Assembly: GCA_016217625.1 (NCBI GenBank)
Contig: JACRHK010000044.1
Coordinates: 1-5,255, forward strand
Direction of reading: 5' to 3'
Length of the DNA stretch: 5,255 bases
From: Nitrospirota bacterium
GTDB lineage: Bacteria > Nitrospirota > RBG-16-64-22 > JACRHK01
The notes under the pieces are model-generated. The model was not told where the DNA came from. It did not search any database and saw nothing but the letters and a program-made list of their open reading frames with translations. Position 1 is the stretch's first letter. Each line of letters opens with the position of its first letter. Below, piece after piece: positions 1 through 5,012 of this stretch. Position numbers and translations under genes: made by a program.

Positions 1-147
1 ATGCGCCATATAACGAGTGATTGAGCGGCGGGGTCGGGGGCTTGCGTGGGTGCGGGAAGGGATGGTTGAGCTATGAGGTCTATAACTTGTCTAACCTTGC
101 AACGTCCCCATCCCCAGGATGACCACCCTTGAGTGGAGAGGTCCAGC
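1..147. other. Non-coding leader, no gene recognised
   Basis: All three forward frames close within the first 25 bases (for example TGA at 22-24), and I see no recognisable protein end or RNA gene. The stretch has G-rich tracts (30-61) and some weak inverted repeats (GGGATGG at 59-65 with CCATCCC at 108-114; CCCTTG at 126-131 with CAAGGG at 152-157), none followed by a T-run. It is most likely the intergenic region upstream of the pgpA cluster. Confidence 0.6.
30..61 (+). other. G-quadruplex-forming motif (five G-tracts)
   Basis: Five runs of three or more G lie on the plus strand at 30-33, 36-40, 48-50, 54-56 and 59-61, separated by loops of 2, 7, 3 and 2 nt. This fits the usual G3+N1-7 pattern. 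In GC-rich DNA such motifs can arise by chance. It lies about 90 bp upstream of the predicted promoter, so any role is speculative. Confidence 0.4.
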
Positions 148-176
148 TTGACAAGGGAGGGGGGGAGGGATAGACT
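148..176 (+). promoter_or_regulatory. Predicted sigma70-type promoter for the pgpA-cinA cluster
   Basis: A perfect -35 hexamer TTGACA (148-153) is followed, after exactly 17 bp, by TAGACT (171-176), which matches four of six bases of TATAAT. Transcription would start near 182-185, giving an untranslated leader of about 150 nt to the preferred pgpA start. The spacer is an almost pure G/A tract (see the entry at 155-169). It is the only well-spaced promoter I found in the window, so it may serve several downstream genes. Confidence 0.5.
155..169 (+). other. G-quadruplex motif inside the promoter spacer
   Basis: GGG at 155-157, a run of seven G at 159-165 and GGG at 167-169 are separated by single A residues, so the run can be read as G3-A-G3-G-G3-A-G3. 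This is the tightest form of the G3 quadruplex motif, with three 1-nt loops, on the non-template strand. It fills almost the whole 17-bp gap between the predicted -35 and -10 hexamers. The motif is seen directly; folding in vivo is inference. Confidence 0.5.
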
Positions 177-187
177 TACGCTTATCG

Positions 188-275
188 ATGCGTCATGAGA
201 AAATGCGTCATTAAGTTAATGAGTCAATGGGTCAATAAGTCAATGGGTCAATGAGCAATGAGCAATGAGCAACGA
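188..275 (+). repeat. Short tandem array, octamers changing to heptamers, upstream of pgpA
   Basis: ATGCGTCAT occurs at 188-196 and 203-211, 15 bases apart. Consecutive 8-base units follow: GTCATTAA (207-214), GTTAATGA (215-222), GTCAATGG (223-230), GTCAATAA (231-238), GTCAATGG (239-246) and GTCAATGA (247-254). The array then changes to 7-base units: GCAATGA (255-261), GCAATGA (262-268) and the variant GCAACGA (269-275). It would lie in the 5' untranslated region of the predicted transcript. The three 7-mers put ATG (251, 258, 265) and TGA (252, 259, 266) in all three frames. The same 7-mer recurs at 4983-5003. Confidence 0.85.
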
Positions 276-336
276 GAAAACACGGGAGATGCTGACCGCG
301 TTGCGCAGCGCTCGTTGCTTTACGGACGCGCCATGA
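265..336 (+). CDS. Possible 23-residue leader ORF overlapping the pgpA start
   Basis: An ATG supplied by the last intact heptamer (265) opens a 23-codon frame, with a second in-frame ATG at 289 (residue 9). It ends at TGA 334-336, which overlaps the preferred pgpA ATG at 333 as ATGA, a layout typical of translational coupling. Against it, there is no Shine-Dalgarno before 265 and the GGGAG at 284-288 abuts the ATG at 289. I do not recognise the peptide. It could equally be a chance product of a repeat that offers ATG in every frame. Confidence 0.2.
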   Translation: MSNEKTREMLTALRSARCFTDAP

Positions 337-821
337 GCCAGCCGCGCTTGCAGCCGCTGATCACGTTCCTCGCCACGGGGGGGTACAGCGGCTATGCGCC
401 GGTGGCCCCGGGCACCGCCGGCAGCCTGGTGGGCGTGGGGCTCTATCTGATCCTCAAGGATCTTGCCCCCCACCTCTATCTGGGGATCGGGGCGATGCTC
501 TTCGGCGCGGGCGTCTGGGCCGCCCGGGAGGCGGAGCGGATCTACGATGAGCCCGACAGCCGGGTGATCGTCATCGACGAAATCGTGGGGATGCTCTTCA
601 CCCTCTCCCTGCTGCCGTTCGGCTGGGGGTTGCTACTCGTCGGCTTCATTCTCTTCCGGCTTTTCGATGTGCTGAAACCGTTCCCCATCCGCCTCCTCGA
701 AACGCGGGTGAGCGGGGGATGGGGTATCATGTTGGACGATCTGATGGCCGCCCTCTATGCCAACCTCTGCTTGCGCGCGGGATGGAGCCTCTGGCCGCCA
801 GCCACAGCAGGCGGGGCGTGA
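333..821 (+). CDS. pgpA: Phosphatidylglycerophosphatase A
   Basis: PgpA removes the phosphate from phosphatidylglycerol phosphate to give phosphatidylglycerol, the last step of this branch of acidic phospholipid synthesis, at the inner membrane and Mg-dependent. With the ATG at 333 the protein has 162 residues, normal for the family. Visible PgpA motifs are GYAPVAPGTAGSLVG (20-34), VIDEIVG (80-86), FRLFDVLKPFP (108-118) and GGWGIMLDDLMAAL (128-141), whose conserved Asp residues are the expected metal ligands. Hydrophobic segments at about 35-62, 86-107 and 136-155 fit a membrane protein. The frame is open back to an ATG at 258, but that start lies in the heptamer array and adds 25 residues unlike the family, and the extension survives only because the last repeat reads CGA instead of TGA at 273. 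The ribosome site before 333 is weak (GGA at 324-326). The stop is 7 nt before cinA. Confidence 0.9.
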   Translation: MSQPRLQPLITFLATGGYSGYAPVAPGTAGSLVGVGLYLILKDLAPHLYLGIGAMLFGAGVWAAREAERIYDEPDSRVIVIDEIVGMLFTLSLLPFGWGLLLVGFILFRLFDVLKPFPIRLLETRVSGGWGIMLDDLMAALYANLCLRAGWSLWPPATAGGA

Positions 822-823
822 GG
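820..823 (+). promoter_or_regulatory. Shine-Dalgarno deciding the cinA GTG start, overlapping the pgpA stop
   Basis: GAGG at 820-823 shares its first two bases with the pgpA TGA stop (819-821) and lies 5 nt before GTG 829. It supports GTG 829 over the upstream in-frame ATG at 757, which lies inside pgpA. The overlap suggests that ribosomes finishing pgpA start cinA. Confidence 0.6.
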
Positions 824-828
824 CTGTC

Positions 829-2115
829 GTGGAGACGCGGACGGCCGTACGACGGGGAGGCAAGGGGCTGCGGGGTTTCGAGGCCGCGCCGCGCGCGGAG
901 TGTGTCGCCGTCGGCAGCGAGCTCCTGGCGGAGAAGACCGAGACCAATTCGCGCTTCCTCACCGAGGAGTTGGGCCGGTTGGGGTTCGACCTCCGGCTGA
1001 AGACCGTCGTGGGCGACCGGGAGAACGACATCGAAGAAGTCCTGAGCCAGGCGCTTCACCGTTCCGACGTGATCATCCTGACGGGGGGTCTCGGCCCCGC
1101 GGAAGATGACCTCACGAAGAAGGTGCTGGCTCGGGTGCTGAAGCGGCGGCTGGTCTTCCAAGAGGCGATGCGGGAACGCTTCCAGGAGGCCTCCATTGCC
1201 CAGCCGCGTCTCAAGTGGAGTGAGCGGCAGGCCCTCATTCCCACGGGGGCCTCGGTGCTTCCTAACCCGCTCGGCACGGTCGCCGGCTTATTGCTGGAAG
1301 AGGGAGGGCGGATCGTGATCGCCCTGCCCGGTACGCCCGCCGAGGTGGAAGCCGTGTTCGCCGATTCGGTGCGGCCGCGTCTGGAAGAGCGGTTCCCGCG
1401 CCGGAAGGGGGCGTACGCGCGGATCCTCCGCACCACGGGCCTCTCGGAAACGGAGGTCGCCGGGCGGATCAGGGATCTGCGTGTGGCTCCGGGCCGCGTC
1501 TCTATCCAGTTCGCGTCCGGCCCCCGGGGCGTGGATCTGCGCCTCGCCGCCGGGGGGGAGGAGCGGGGAGCGCTCCAGGCCCTGGACGCCGCCGAGGCGA
1601 CGCTCCGGGACCGCCTGGACCACTTCCTCTATGGGGAAGGGCAACAGGAGCTGGAGGAGATCGCGGGGTTGATCCTCGCCCAGCGGCGGCTGACGCTCGC
1701 CGTGGCGGAGTCGTGCACGGGAGGGCTCCTCGCCCAGCGGATCACCAGCGTGCCGGGCAGCTCGCGGTACTTCGACCGGGGGGTCGTCTGCTACAGCAAC
1801 GCCTCCAAGACCGCCCTGCTGGATCTCTCGCTGCGCCTGCTGGAGCTCCACGGGTCCGTGAGCCGGGAGGTCGCGGGGGCGATGGCGGAGGGGGTGCGGT
1901 TCATCAGCGGCACGACGCTGGGCCTGGGCGTCACGGGAATCGCCGGTCCTTCTGGCGCGACCCTCACGAAGCCGGTGGGCCTGGTCTATGGGGCGGTGGC
2001 GGGCCTGGGCGAGACGCGCGTGGAGGAGTGGCGGCTGGAGGGGGATCGCCGGGCGATCCGGGAGCAGGCGGCCCAGCGGAGCCTGGATCTCCTGCGGCGC
2101 ATGCTCATGACCTGA
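829..2115 (+). CDS. cinA: CinA family protein with C-terminal nicotinamide-nucleotide amidase (PncC) domain
   Basis: This is full-length CinA of 428 residues from GTG 829, within the family's usual range. The N-terminal half is the MoCF-like COG1058 domain: it begins with ECVAVGSELLAEKTETNSRFL, and GGLGPAEDDLT (86-96) is the family signature, with Ala where Thr is usual. In characterised CinA proteins this part hydrolyses ADP-ribose. The C-terminal domain carries ESCTGG (294-299), YSNASK (322-327) and GVTGIAGPSG (367-376), the signature of PncC, which deamidates NMN to nicotinate mononucleotide in pyridine nucleotide salvage; the Ser and Lys of the first two motifs are the expected catalytic residues. 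In Streptococcus, CinA is competence-induced and interacts with RecA. About 30 residues before the first conserved strand look unstructured, so the exact start is less sure than the gene. No frameshift is seen. Confidence 0.92.
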   Translation: METRTAVRRGGKGLRGFEAAPRAECVAVGSELLAEKTETNSRFLTEELGRLGFDLRLKTVVGDRENDIEEVLSQALHRSDVIILTGGLGPAEDDLTKKVLARVLKRRLVFQEAMRERFQEASIAQPRLKWSERQALIPTGASVLPNPLGTVAGLLLEEGGRIVIALPGTPAEVEAVFADSVRPRLEERFPRRKGAYARILRTTGLSETEVAGRIRDLRVAPGRVSIQFASGPRGVDLRLAAGGEERGALQALDAAEATLRDRLDHFLYGEGQQELEEIAGLILAQRRLTLAVAESCTGGLLAQRITSVPGSSRYFDRGVVCYSNASKTALLDLSLRLLELHGSVSREVAGAMAEGVRFISGTTLGLGVTGIAGPSGATLTKPVGLVYGAVAGLGETRVEEWRLEGDRRAIREQAAQRSLDLLRRMLMT

Positions 2116-2121
2116 GGAAAA

Positions 2122-2157
2122 GCAGTCAGCAGTCAGGAGTGACAGGACTCTTGACTC
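2122..2157 (+). repeat. Imperfect heptamer array in the cinA-thpR spacer
   Basis: The 48-nt spacer reads in 7-base steps: GCAGTCA (2122-2128), GCAGTCA (2129-2135), GGAGTGA (2136-2142), CAGGACT (2143-2149), CTTGACT (2150-2156). GACTC recurs 7 nt apart at 2146-2150 and 2153-2157. Only the first two units are identical. TGA at 2152-2154 is in frame with thpR and closes any upstream extension of it. No promoter or terminator is evident here. Confidence 0.7.
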
Positions 2158-2163
2158 AAACGG

Positions 2164-2748
2164 ATGGAGACGGTCCGGACTTTCGTGGCGATCGAGGTGC
2201 CGCCTCCCATCAAAGAGGCGCTGGCTCGGGTGCAGCAGACCTTGCGTCAGAGCGGGGCCGAGGTCCGGTGGGTGCGGATGGAGGGGATCCATCTGACGCT
2301 AAAATTTTTAGGGGAGGTTGCGCCGACGCAAATTCCGGCCCTGCGGGAGGGCTTGGCTTCCGTCTGCGGAAGGGTTCCCCCGTTTCCCGTTCAGATCGGG
2401 GGGCCGGGCTTCTTCCCCAACTCGGGAAAGGGGAGTCGGCCGCGGGTCATCTGGATCGGCGTGGAGGACCCCCGCGGGATGCTGAGCACGTTACAGGAGG
2501 GGATCGAGGAGACCTGTACCCGCTTGGGGTTCCCTCCGGAGGGGCGTCCTTATCAGCCCCATCTGACGCTGGGGAGGGTTCAGGGATCGCGGCGCCTGGA
2601 GGCCTTGCGGGAGGCCGTGGCGGGTTTGCAGGGGCAGGCGGTCGGCGCCTTCGACGCCCGGGAGGTTGTCCTCATGCAGAGCGATCTTCGTCCAAGCGGC
2701 GCGGTCTATACGCCGCTGGCCACGCTGCCGCTGGGGGTTAAGGATTAG
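2164..2748 (+). CDS. thpR: RNA 2',3'-cyclic phosphodiesterase (2H family, formerly LigT)
   Basis: ThpR opens 2',3'-cyclic phosphate ends of RNA to 2'-phosphates and can join tRNA halves in vitro; its cellular role in bacteria is unsettled. At 194 residues it has the expected length. The two catalytic HxT motifs of the 2H phosphoesterase superfamily are intact: HLTLKFLGEV (43-52) and PHLTLGRVQ (132-140), the Thr being part of each HxT. The N-terminus METVRTFVAIEVP is the usual first strand. ATG 2164 is the only reasonable start: an in-frame TGA lies at 2152-2154 and the next ATG (2278) would remove the first strand. No good Shine-Dalgarno is present; AGGA at 2144-2147 is too far away. The last codons and the TAG stop lie within a period-7 repeat. 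Its place between cinA and recA matches the Deinococcus cinA-ligT-recA order. Confidence 0.9.
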   Translation: METVRTFVAIEVPPPIKEALARVQQTLRQSGAEVRWVRMEGIHLTLKFLGEVAPTQIPALREGLASVCGRVPPFPVQIGGPGFFPNSGKGSRPRVIWIGVEDPRGMLSTLQEGIEETCTRLGFPPEGRPYQPHLTLGRVQGSRRLEALREAVAGLQGQAVGAFDAREVVLMQSDLRPSGAVYTPLATLPLGVKD

Positions 2749-2776
2749 GGGGCTGGGATTAAGGGGGTAGGGGAAA
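2735..2776 (+). repeat. Period-7 G/A-rich array spanning the thpR stop and the recA leader
   Basis: In register from 2735 the units are GGGTTAA, GGATTAG, GGGGCTG, GGATTAA, GGGGGTA and GGGGAAA. GGATTA recurs exactly 14 nt apart (2742 and 2756). The first two units encode the last thpR residues and its TAG stop, so the repeat continues into coding sequence. Units are degenerate, and part of the periodicity could reflect general G-richness. Confidence 0.5.
2748..2773 (+). other. G-quadruplex motif just upstream of the recA ribosome-binding site
   Basis: G-tracts at 2748-2752, 2755-2757, 2763-2767 and 2770-2773 are separated by loops of 2 (CT), 5 (ATTAA) and 2 (TA) nt, matching the G3+N1-7 pattern on the coding (mRNA-sense) strand. 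The last tract ends one base before the recA Shine-Dalgarno and the first contains the final base of the thpR stop. An RNA quadruplex here could affect recA initiation; that is inference. Confidence 0.55.
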
Positions 2777-2780
2777 GGAG
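2775..2780 (+). promoter_or_regulatory. recA Shine-Dalgarno
   Basis: AAGGAG lies 8 nt before ATG 2789. It is the strongest ribosome-binding site in the window and fixes the recA start. No clear LexA box of the E. coli (CTGT-N8-ACAG), Gram-positive (GAAC-N4-GTTC) or alpha-proteobacterial (GTTC-N7-GTTC) type is visible between thpR and recA. Confidence 0.8.
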
Positions 2781-2788
2781 CGACGGAC

Positions 2789-3802
2789 ATGGCGGAGAAG
2801 AATCAGCGGGCAAAGGCGATCGATCTGGCGGTGGTCCAGATTGAGCGGCAGTTCGGCAAGGGGGCCATCATGCGGCTGGGGAGCGACGAAGTGCCCGCGG
2901 AAGTCCCGGCCATCTCGACCGGCTCGCTGGGTCTGGATCTGGCCTTAGGCGTCGGGGGGGTGCCGCGGGGCCGCGTTGTGGAGATCTTCGGCCCGGAGGC
3001 CTCGGGGAAGACGACGCTGGCGTTGCACACCATCGCCGAAGCCCAGAAGGCGGGAGGGGTGGCGGCGTTCATCGACGCCGAGCACGCGCTGGACGTGCAC
3101 TACACCCGCCGCCTGGGCGTCCGGACGGACGACCTCCTCATCTCGCAGCCCGACTCGGGAGAGCAGGCCCTGGAGATCACAGAGACGTTGGTCCGCAGCG
3201 GGGCCATCGATCTCATCGTCGTGGACTCGGTGGCCGCCCTGGTGCCCAAGGCCGAGCTGGAAGGGGAGATGGGGGACGCCCACATGGGCTTGCAGGCCCG
3301 CCTCATGTCGCAGGCGCTCCGCAAGCTCACGGGGGCGATCAGCCGGTCGCAGACCACCGTGGTCTTCATCAACCAGATCCGGATGAAGATCGGCGTGATG
3401 TTCGGCAACCCCGAGACCACCACCGGAGGCAACGCCCTGAAGTTCTACGCCTCCGTCCGCCTGGACATCCGGAAGATCGACACGCTGAAGGAAGGGCAGG
3501 ACGTCGTCGGGAGCCGGGTGCGGGTCAAGGTCGTCAAAAATAAAGTGGCTCCGCCGTTCAAACAGGCGGAGTTCGACGTGCTCTTCAACGAGGGGATCTC
3601 GAAGGTCGGCGAGGTGATCGACCTGGGCGTGGACCGGGGGATCGTGGAGAAGAGCGGCGCCTGGTATGCCTATGGGGGGAACCGGATCGGCCAGGGACGG
3701 GAGCAGGCCCGCCGCTACCTGATCGAGAAACCGGAGGTCGCGCGAGAGATCGAGAGCAAGGTTCGAGAGCTGGCTGCCCACGCGCGGGCAAGCCAGGCTT
3801 GA
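2789..3802 (+). CDS. recA: Recombinase RecA
   Basis: RecA forms ATP-dependent filaments on single-stranded DNA for homology search and strand exchange, and promotes LexA self-cleavage where an SOS system exists. The 337-residue protein is complete. Visible parts are the N-terminal helix region with [11 protein letters not shown] (21-31), Walker [10 protein letters not shown] (68-76), Walker B LIVVDS (142-147), DNA-binding loop L1 around [10 protein letters not shown] (158-167), NQIRMKIG (195-202) and loop L2 with [16 protein letters not shown] (205-220). The C-terminus ends in [12 protein letters not shown] and lacks the acidic tail of E. coli RecA, which restrains DNA binding there; shorter neutral ends are common in other phyla. 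There is no intein or frameshift. It follows thpR after a 40-nt G-rich leader and is followed by pilT after 7 nt. Confidence 0.98.
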   Translation: MAEKNQRAKAIDLAVVQIERQFGKGAIMRLGSDEVPAEVPAISTGSLGLDLALGVGGVPRGRVVEIFGPEASGKTTLALHTIAEAQKAGGVAAFIDAEHALDVHYTRRLGVRTDDLLISQPDSGEQALEITETLVRSGAIDLIVVDSVAALVPKAELEGEMGDAHMGLQARLMSQALRKLTGAISRSQTTVVFINQIRMKIGVMFGNPETTTGGNALKFYASVRLDIRKIDTLKEGQDVVGSRVRVKVVKNKVAPPFKQAEFDVLFNEGISKVGEVIDLGVDRGIVEKSGAWYAYGGNRIGQGREQARRYLIEKPEVAREIESKVRELAAHARASQA

Positions 3803-3805
3803 GGG
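3801..3805 (+). promoter_or_regulatory. pilT Shine-Dalgarno overlapping the recA stop
   Basis: GAGGG at 3801-3805 begins inside the recA TGA stop (3800-3802) and lies 4 nt before ATG 3810. It fixes the pilT start and suggests translational coupling to recA. Confidence 0.65.
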
Positions 3806-3809
3806 CGCC

Positions 3810-4973
3810 ATGAACATCAATGACCTGTTGAAAACCACGGTCGAGCGTCGGGCCTCCGACCTGCACATGAAGGTCGGCAGTCCGCCCGTGATGCGGATTG
3901 ACGGCAAGCTGGTTCCCATGGCGGAGCAGAAGCGGGTGACGCAGGAGGACGCCCTCGCCACCGCGTTCGGGATCCTGACCCCGCCCCAGAAGGAGAAGTT
4001 CAAGGTCCGCAACGAGATCGACGTGGCCTACTCGGTGCCGGGCCTGGGGCGCTTCCGGGTGAACGTCTTCCAGCAGCGGGGGACCGTCGGGATCGTGCTC
4101 CGGGTGATCCCGATGAAGATCCTCACGGTGTCCGAGCTCAACCTCCCGCCCGTGATCGAGAAGATCGCCATGGAGCCCCGCGGCCTCACCCTGGTCACGG
4201 GGACGACGGGGAGCGGCAAATCCACCTCGCTGGCCGCGATGATCGACTACATCAACACCCACCGCTCCGAGCACATCATCACCATCGAGGACCCCATCGA
4301 GTTCCTCCACCGCGACAAGAAGTCTCTCGTCAATCAGCGGGAGGTCGGCGTGGACACCGAGTCGTTCTCCGGCGCGCTCCGGTCGGCCCTCCGCCAGGAC
4401 CCCGACGTGGTCCTCGTGGGCGAGATGCGGGACTTCGAGACGATCCAGACGGCGCTGGTGGCCGCCGAGACGGGGCACCTGGTCATGAGCACGCTGCACA
4501 CGATCGACGCGGCCGAGACGGTCAACCGGATCATCTCCGTCTTCCCCCCGCACCAGCAGAAGCAGGTGCGGCTGCAGCTCGCCGGCGTGCTCAAGGGGAT
4601 CATCTCCATGCGCCTGGTCTCCCGTGCCGACGGCAAAGGGCGGGTGCCGGCCGTGGAGGTCCTGGTCTCCACGCAGACGATCCGGGAGTGTATCATCGAT
4701 CCCGACAAGACCCGGCTGATCCCCGACGTCATCGCGGCGGGGTATTCCCAGTACGGGATGCAGACCTTCGATCAGTCGCTCCTGAAGCTCTACCAGCGCG
4801 AGCTCATCTCCTACGAGGTGGCGCTCCGCAACAGCTCCAACCCGGACGACTTCGCCCTGAAGGTACGGGGGATTCAGTCCACCAGCGACCTCGCCTGGGA
4901 GGCGGAAGAGCACAGCAAAAACGCGCCGGCCCCGGAGGGGACCCTCAAGATCGAGCGGTTCGGGGAACATTGA
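3810..4973 (+). CDS. pilT: PilT-type type IV pilus retraction ATPase
   Basis: PilT is a hexameric cytoplasmic ATPase at the base of type IV pili; it depolymerises the pilus for twitching motility and DNA uptake. The 387-residue protein has the N-terminal PAS-like part with RRASDLHMKVGSPPVMRIDG (13-32), Walker A GTTGSGKST (131-139), the Asp box IITIEDPIEF (156-165), Walker B with DVVLVGEMRD (199-208) and the His box TGHLVMSTLHT (221-231). GMQTFDQSL (316-324) is also typical. The AIRNLIRE motif important for retraction in classical PilT reads TQTIRECIID (288-297) here, so a PilT paralogue or PilU-like role is possible. No pilB, pilC or pilU is in the window; the only neighbours are recA (7 nt upstream) and recX. 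A hydrophilic tail of about 30 residues ends the protein. Confidence 0.9.
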   Translation: MNINDLLKTTVERRASDLHMKVGSPPVMRIDGKLVPMAEQKRVTQEDALATAFGILTPPQKEKFKVRNEIDVAYSVPGLGRFRVNVFQQRGTVGIVLRVIPMKILTVSELNLPPVIEKIAMEPRGLTLVTGTTGSGKSTSLAAMIDYINTHRSEHIITIEDPIEFLHRDKKSLVNQREVGVDTESFSGALRSALRQDPDVVLVGEMRDFETIQTALVAAETGHLVMSTLHTIDAAETVNRIISVFPPHQQKQVRLQLAGVLKGIISMRLVSRADGKGRVPAVEVLVSTQTIRECIIDPDKTRLIPDVIAAGYSQYGMQTFDQSLLKLYQRELISYEVALRNSSNPDDFALKVRGIQSTSDLAWEAEEHSKNAPAPEGTLKIERFGEH

Positions 4974-4982
4974 GTTTATTAA

Positions 4983-5010
4983 GCAATGAGCAATGAGCAA
5001 TGAGTTCTGA
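4983..5010 (+). repeat. Heptamer array in the pilT-recX spacer
   Basis: Three identical units GCAATGA (4983-4989, 4990-4996, 4997-5003) are followed by GTTCTGA (5004-5010). The unit and copy number match the array before pgpA (255-275, where the third unit has one change). TGA falls at 4987, 4994 and 5001, one in each frame; the last is in frame with recX and closes it upstream. GTTCTGA occurs again at 5029-5035, inside recX. Confidence 0.85.
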
Positions 5011-5012
5011 GG

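Noticed and set aside
66..86. Second promoter, TTGAGC (66-71) with TATAAC (81-86)
   Set aside because: The gap is 9 bp, too short for sigma70, and no -35-like hexamer lies 16-18 bp before TATAAC.
59..114. Terminator hairpin from GGGATGG (59-65) and CCATCCC (108-114)
   Set aside because: The stem is only 7 bp with a 42-nt loop and no T-run follows.
126..157. Operator-like inverted repeat CCCTTG/CAAGGG next to the -35 hexamer
   Set aside because: Six-base arms 20 nt apart are common by chance and match no regulator site I know.
188..275. CRISPR array
   Set aside because: Units are 7-8 bases, directly tandem, with no spacers and no cas genes.
757..828. ATG 757 as the cinA start
   Set aside because: It lies well inside pgpA and adds 24 residues not seen in CinA; GTG 829 has a well-placed GAGG and a 7-nt gap from the pgpA stop.
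2151..2176. Promoter before thpR from TTGACT (2151-2156)
   Set aside because: The hexamer arises from the heptamer array and no -10-like sequence is at the right distance.
1713..2741. 342-codon plus-strand frame overlapping cinA and thpR
   Set aside because: It is the alternative frame of two genes with intact catalytic motifs, and its Gly/Ala/Arg-rich product is typical of GC-rich shadow frames.
2116..2788. SOS/LexA box controlling recA
   Set aside because: None of the E. coli, Gram-positive or alpha-proteobacterial consensus types is found in the spacers. A lineage-specific box cannot be excluded by eye.
1288..4012. Minus-strand frames of 334 (1288-2292) and 355 (2945-4012) codons
   Set aside because: They are shadows of cinA/thpR and recA/pilT: low-complexity composition, no ribosome site, no recognisable domain.
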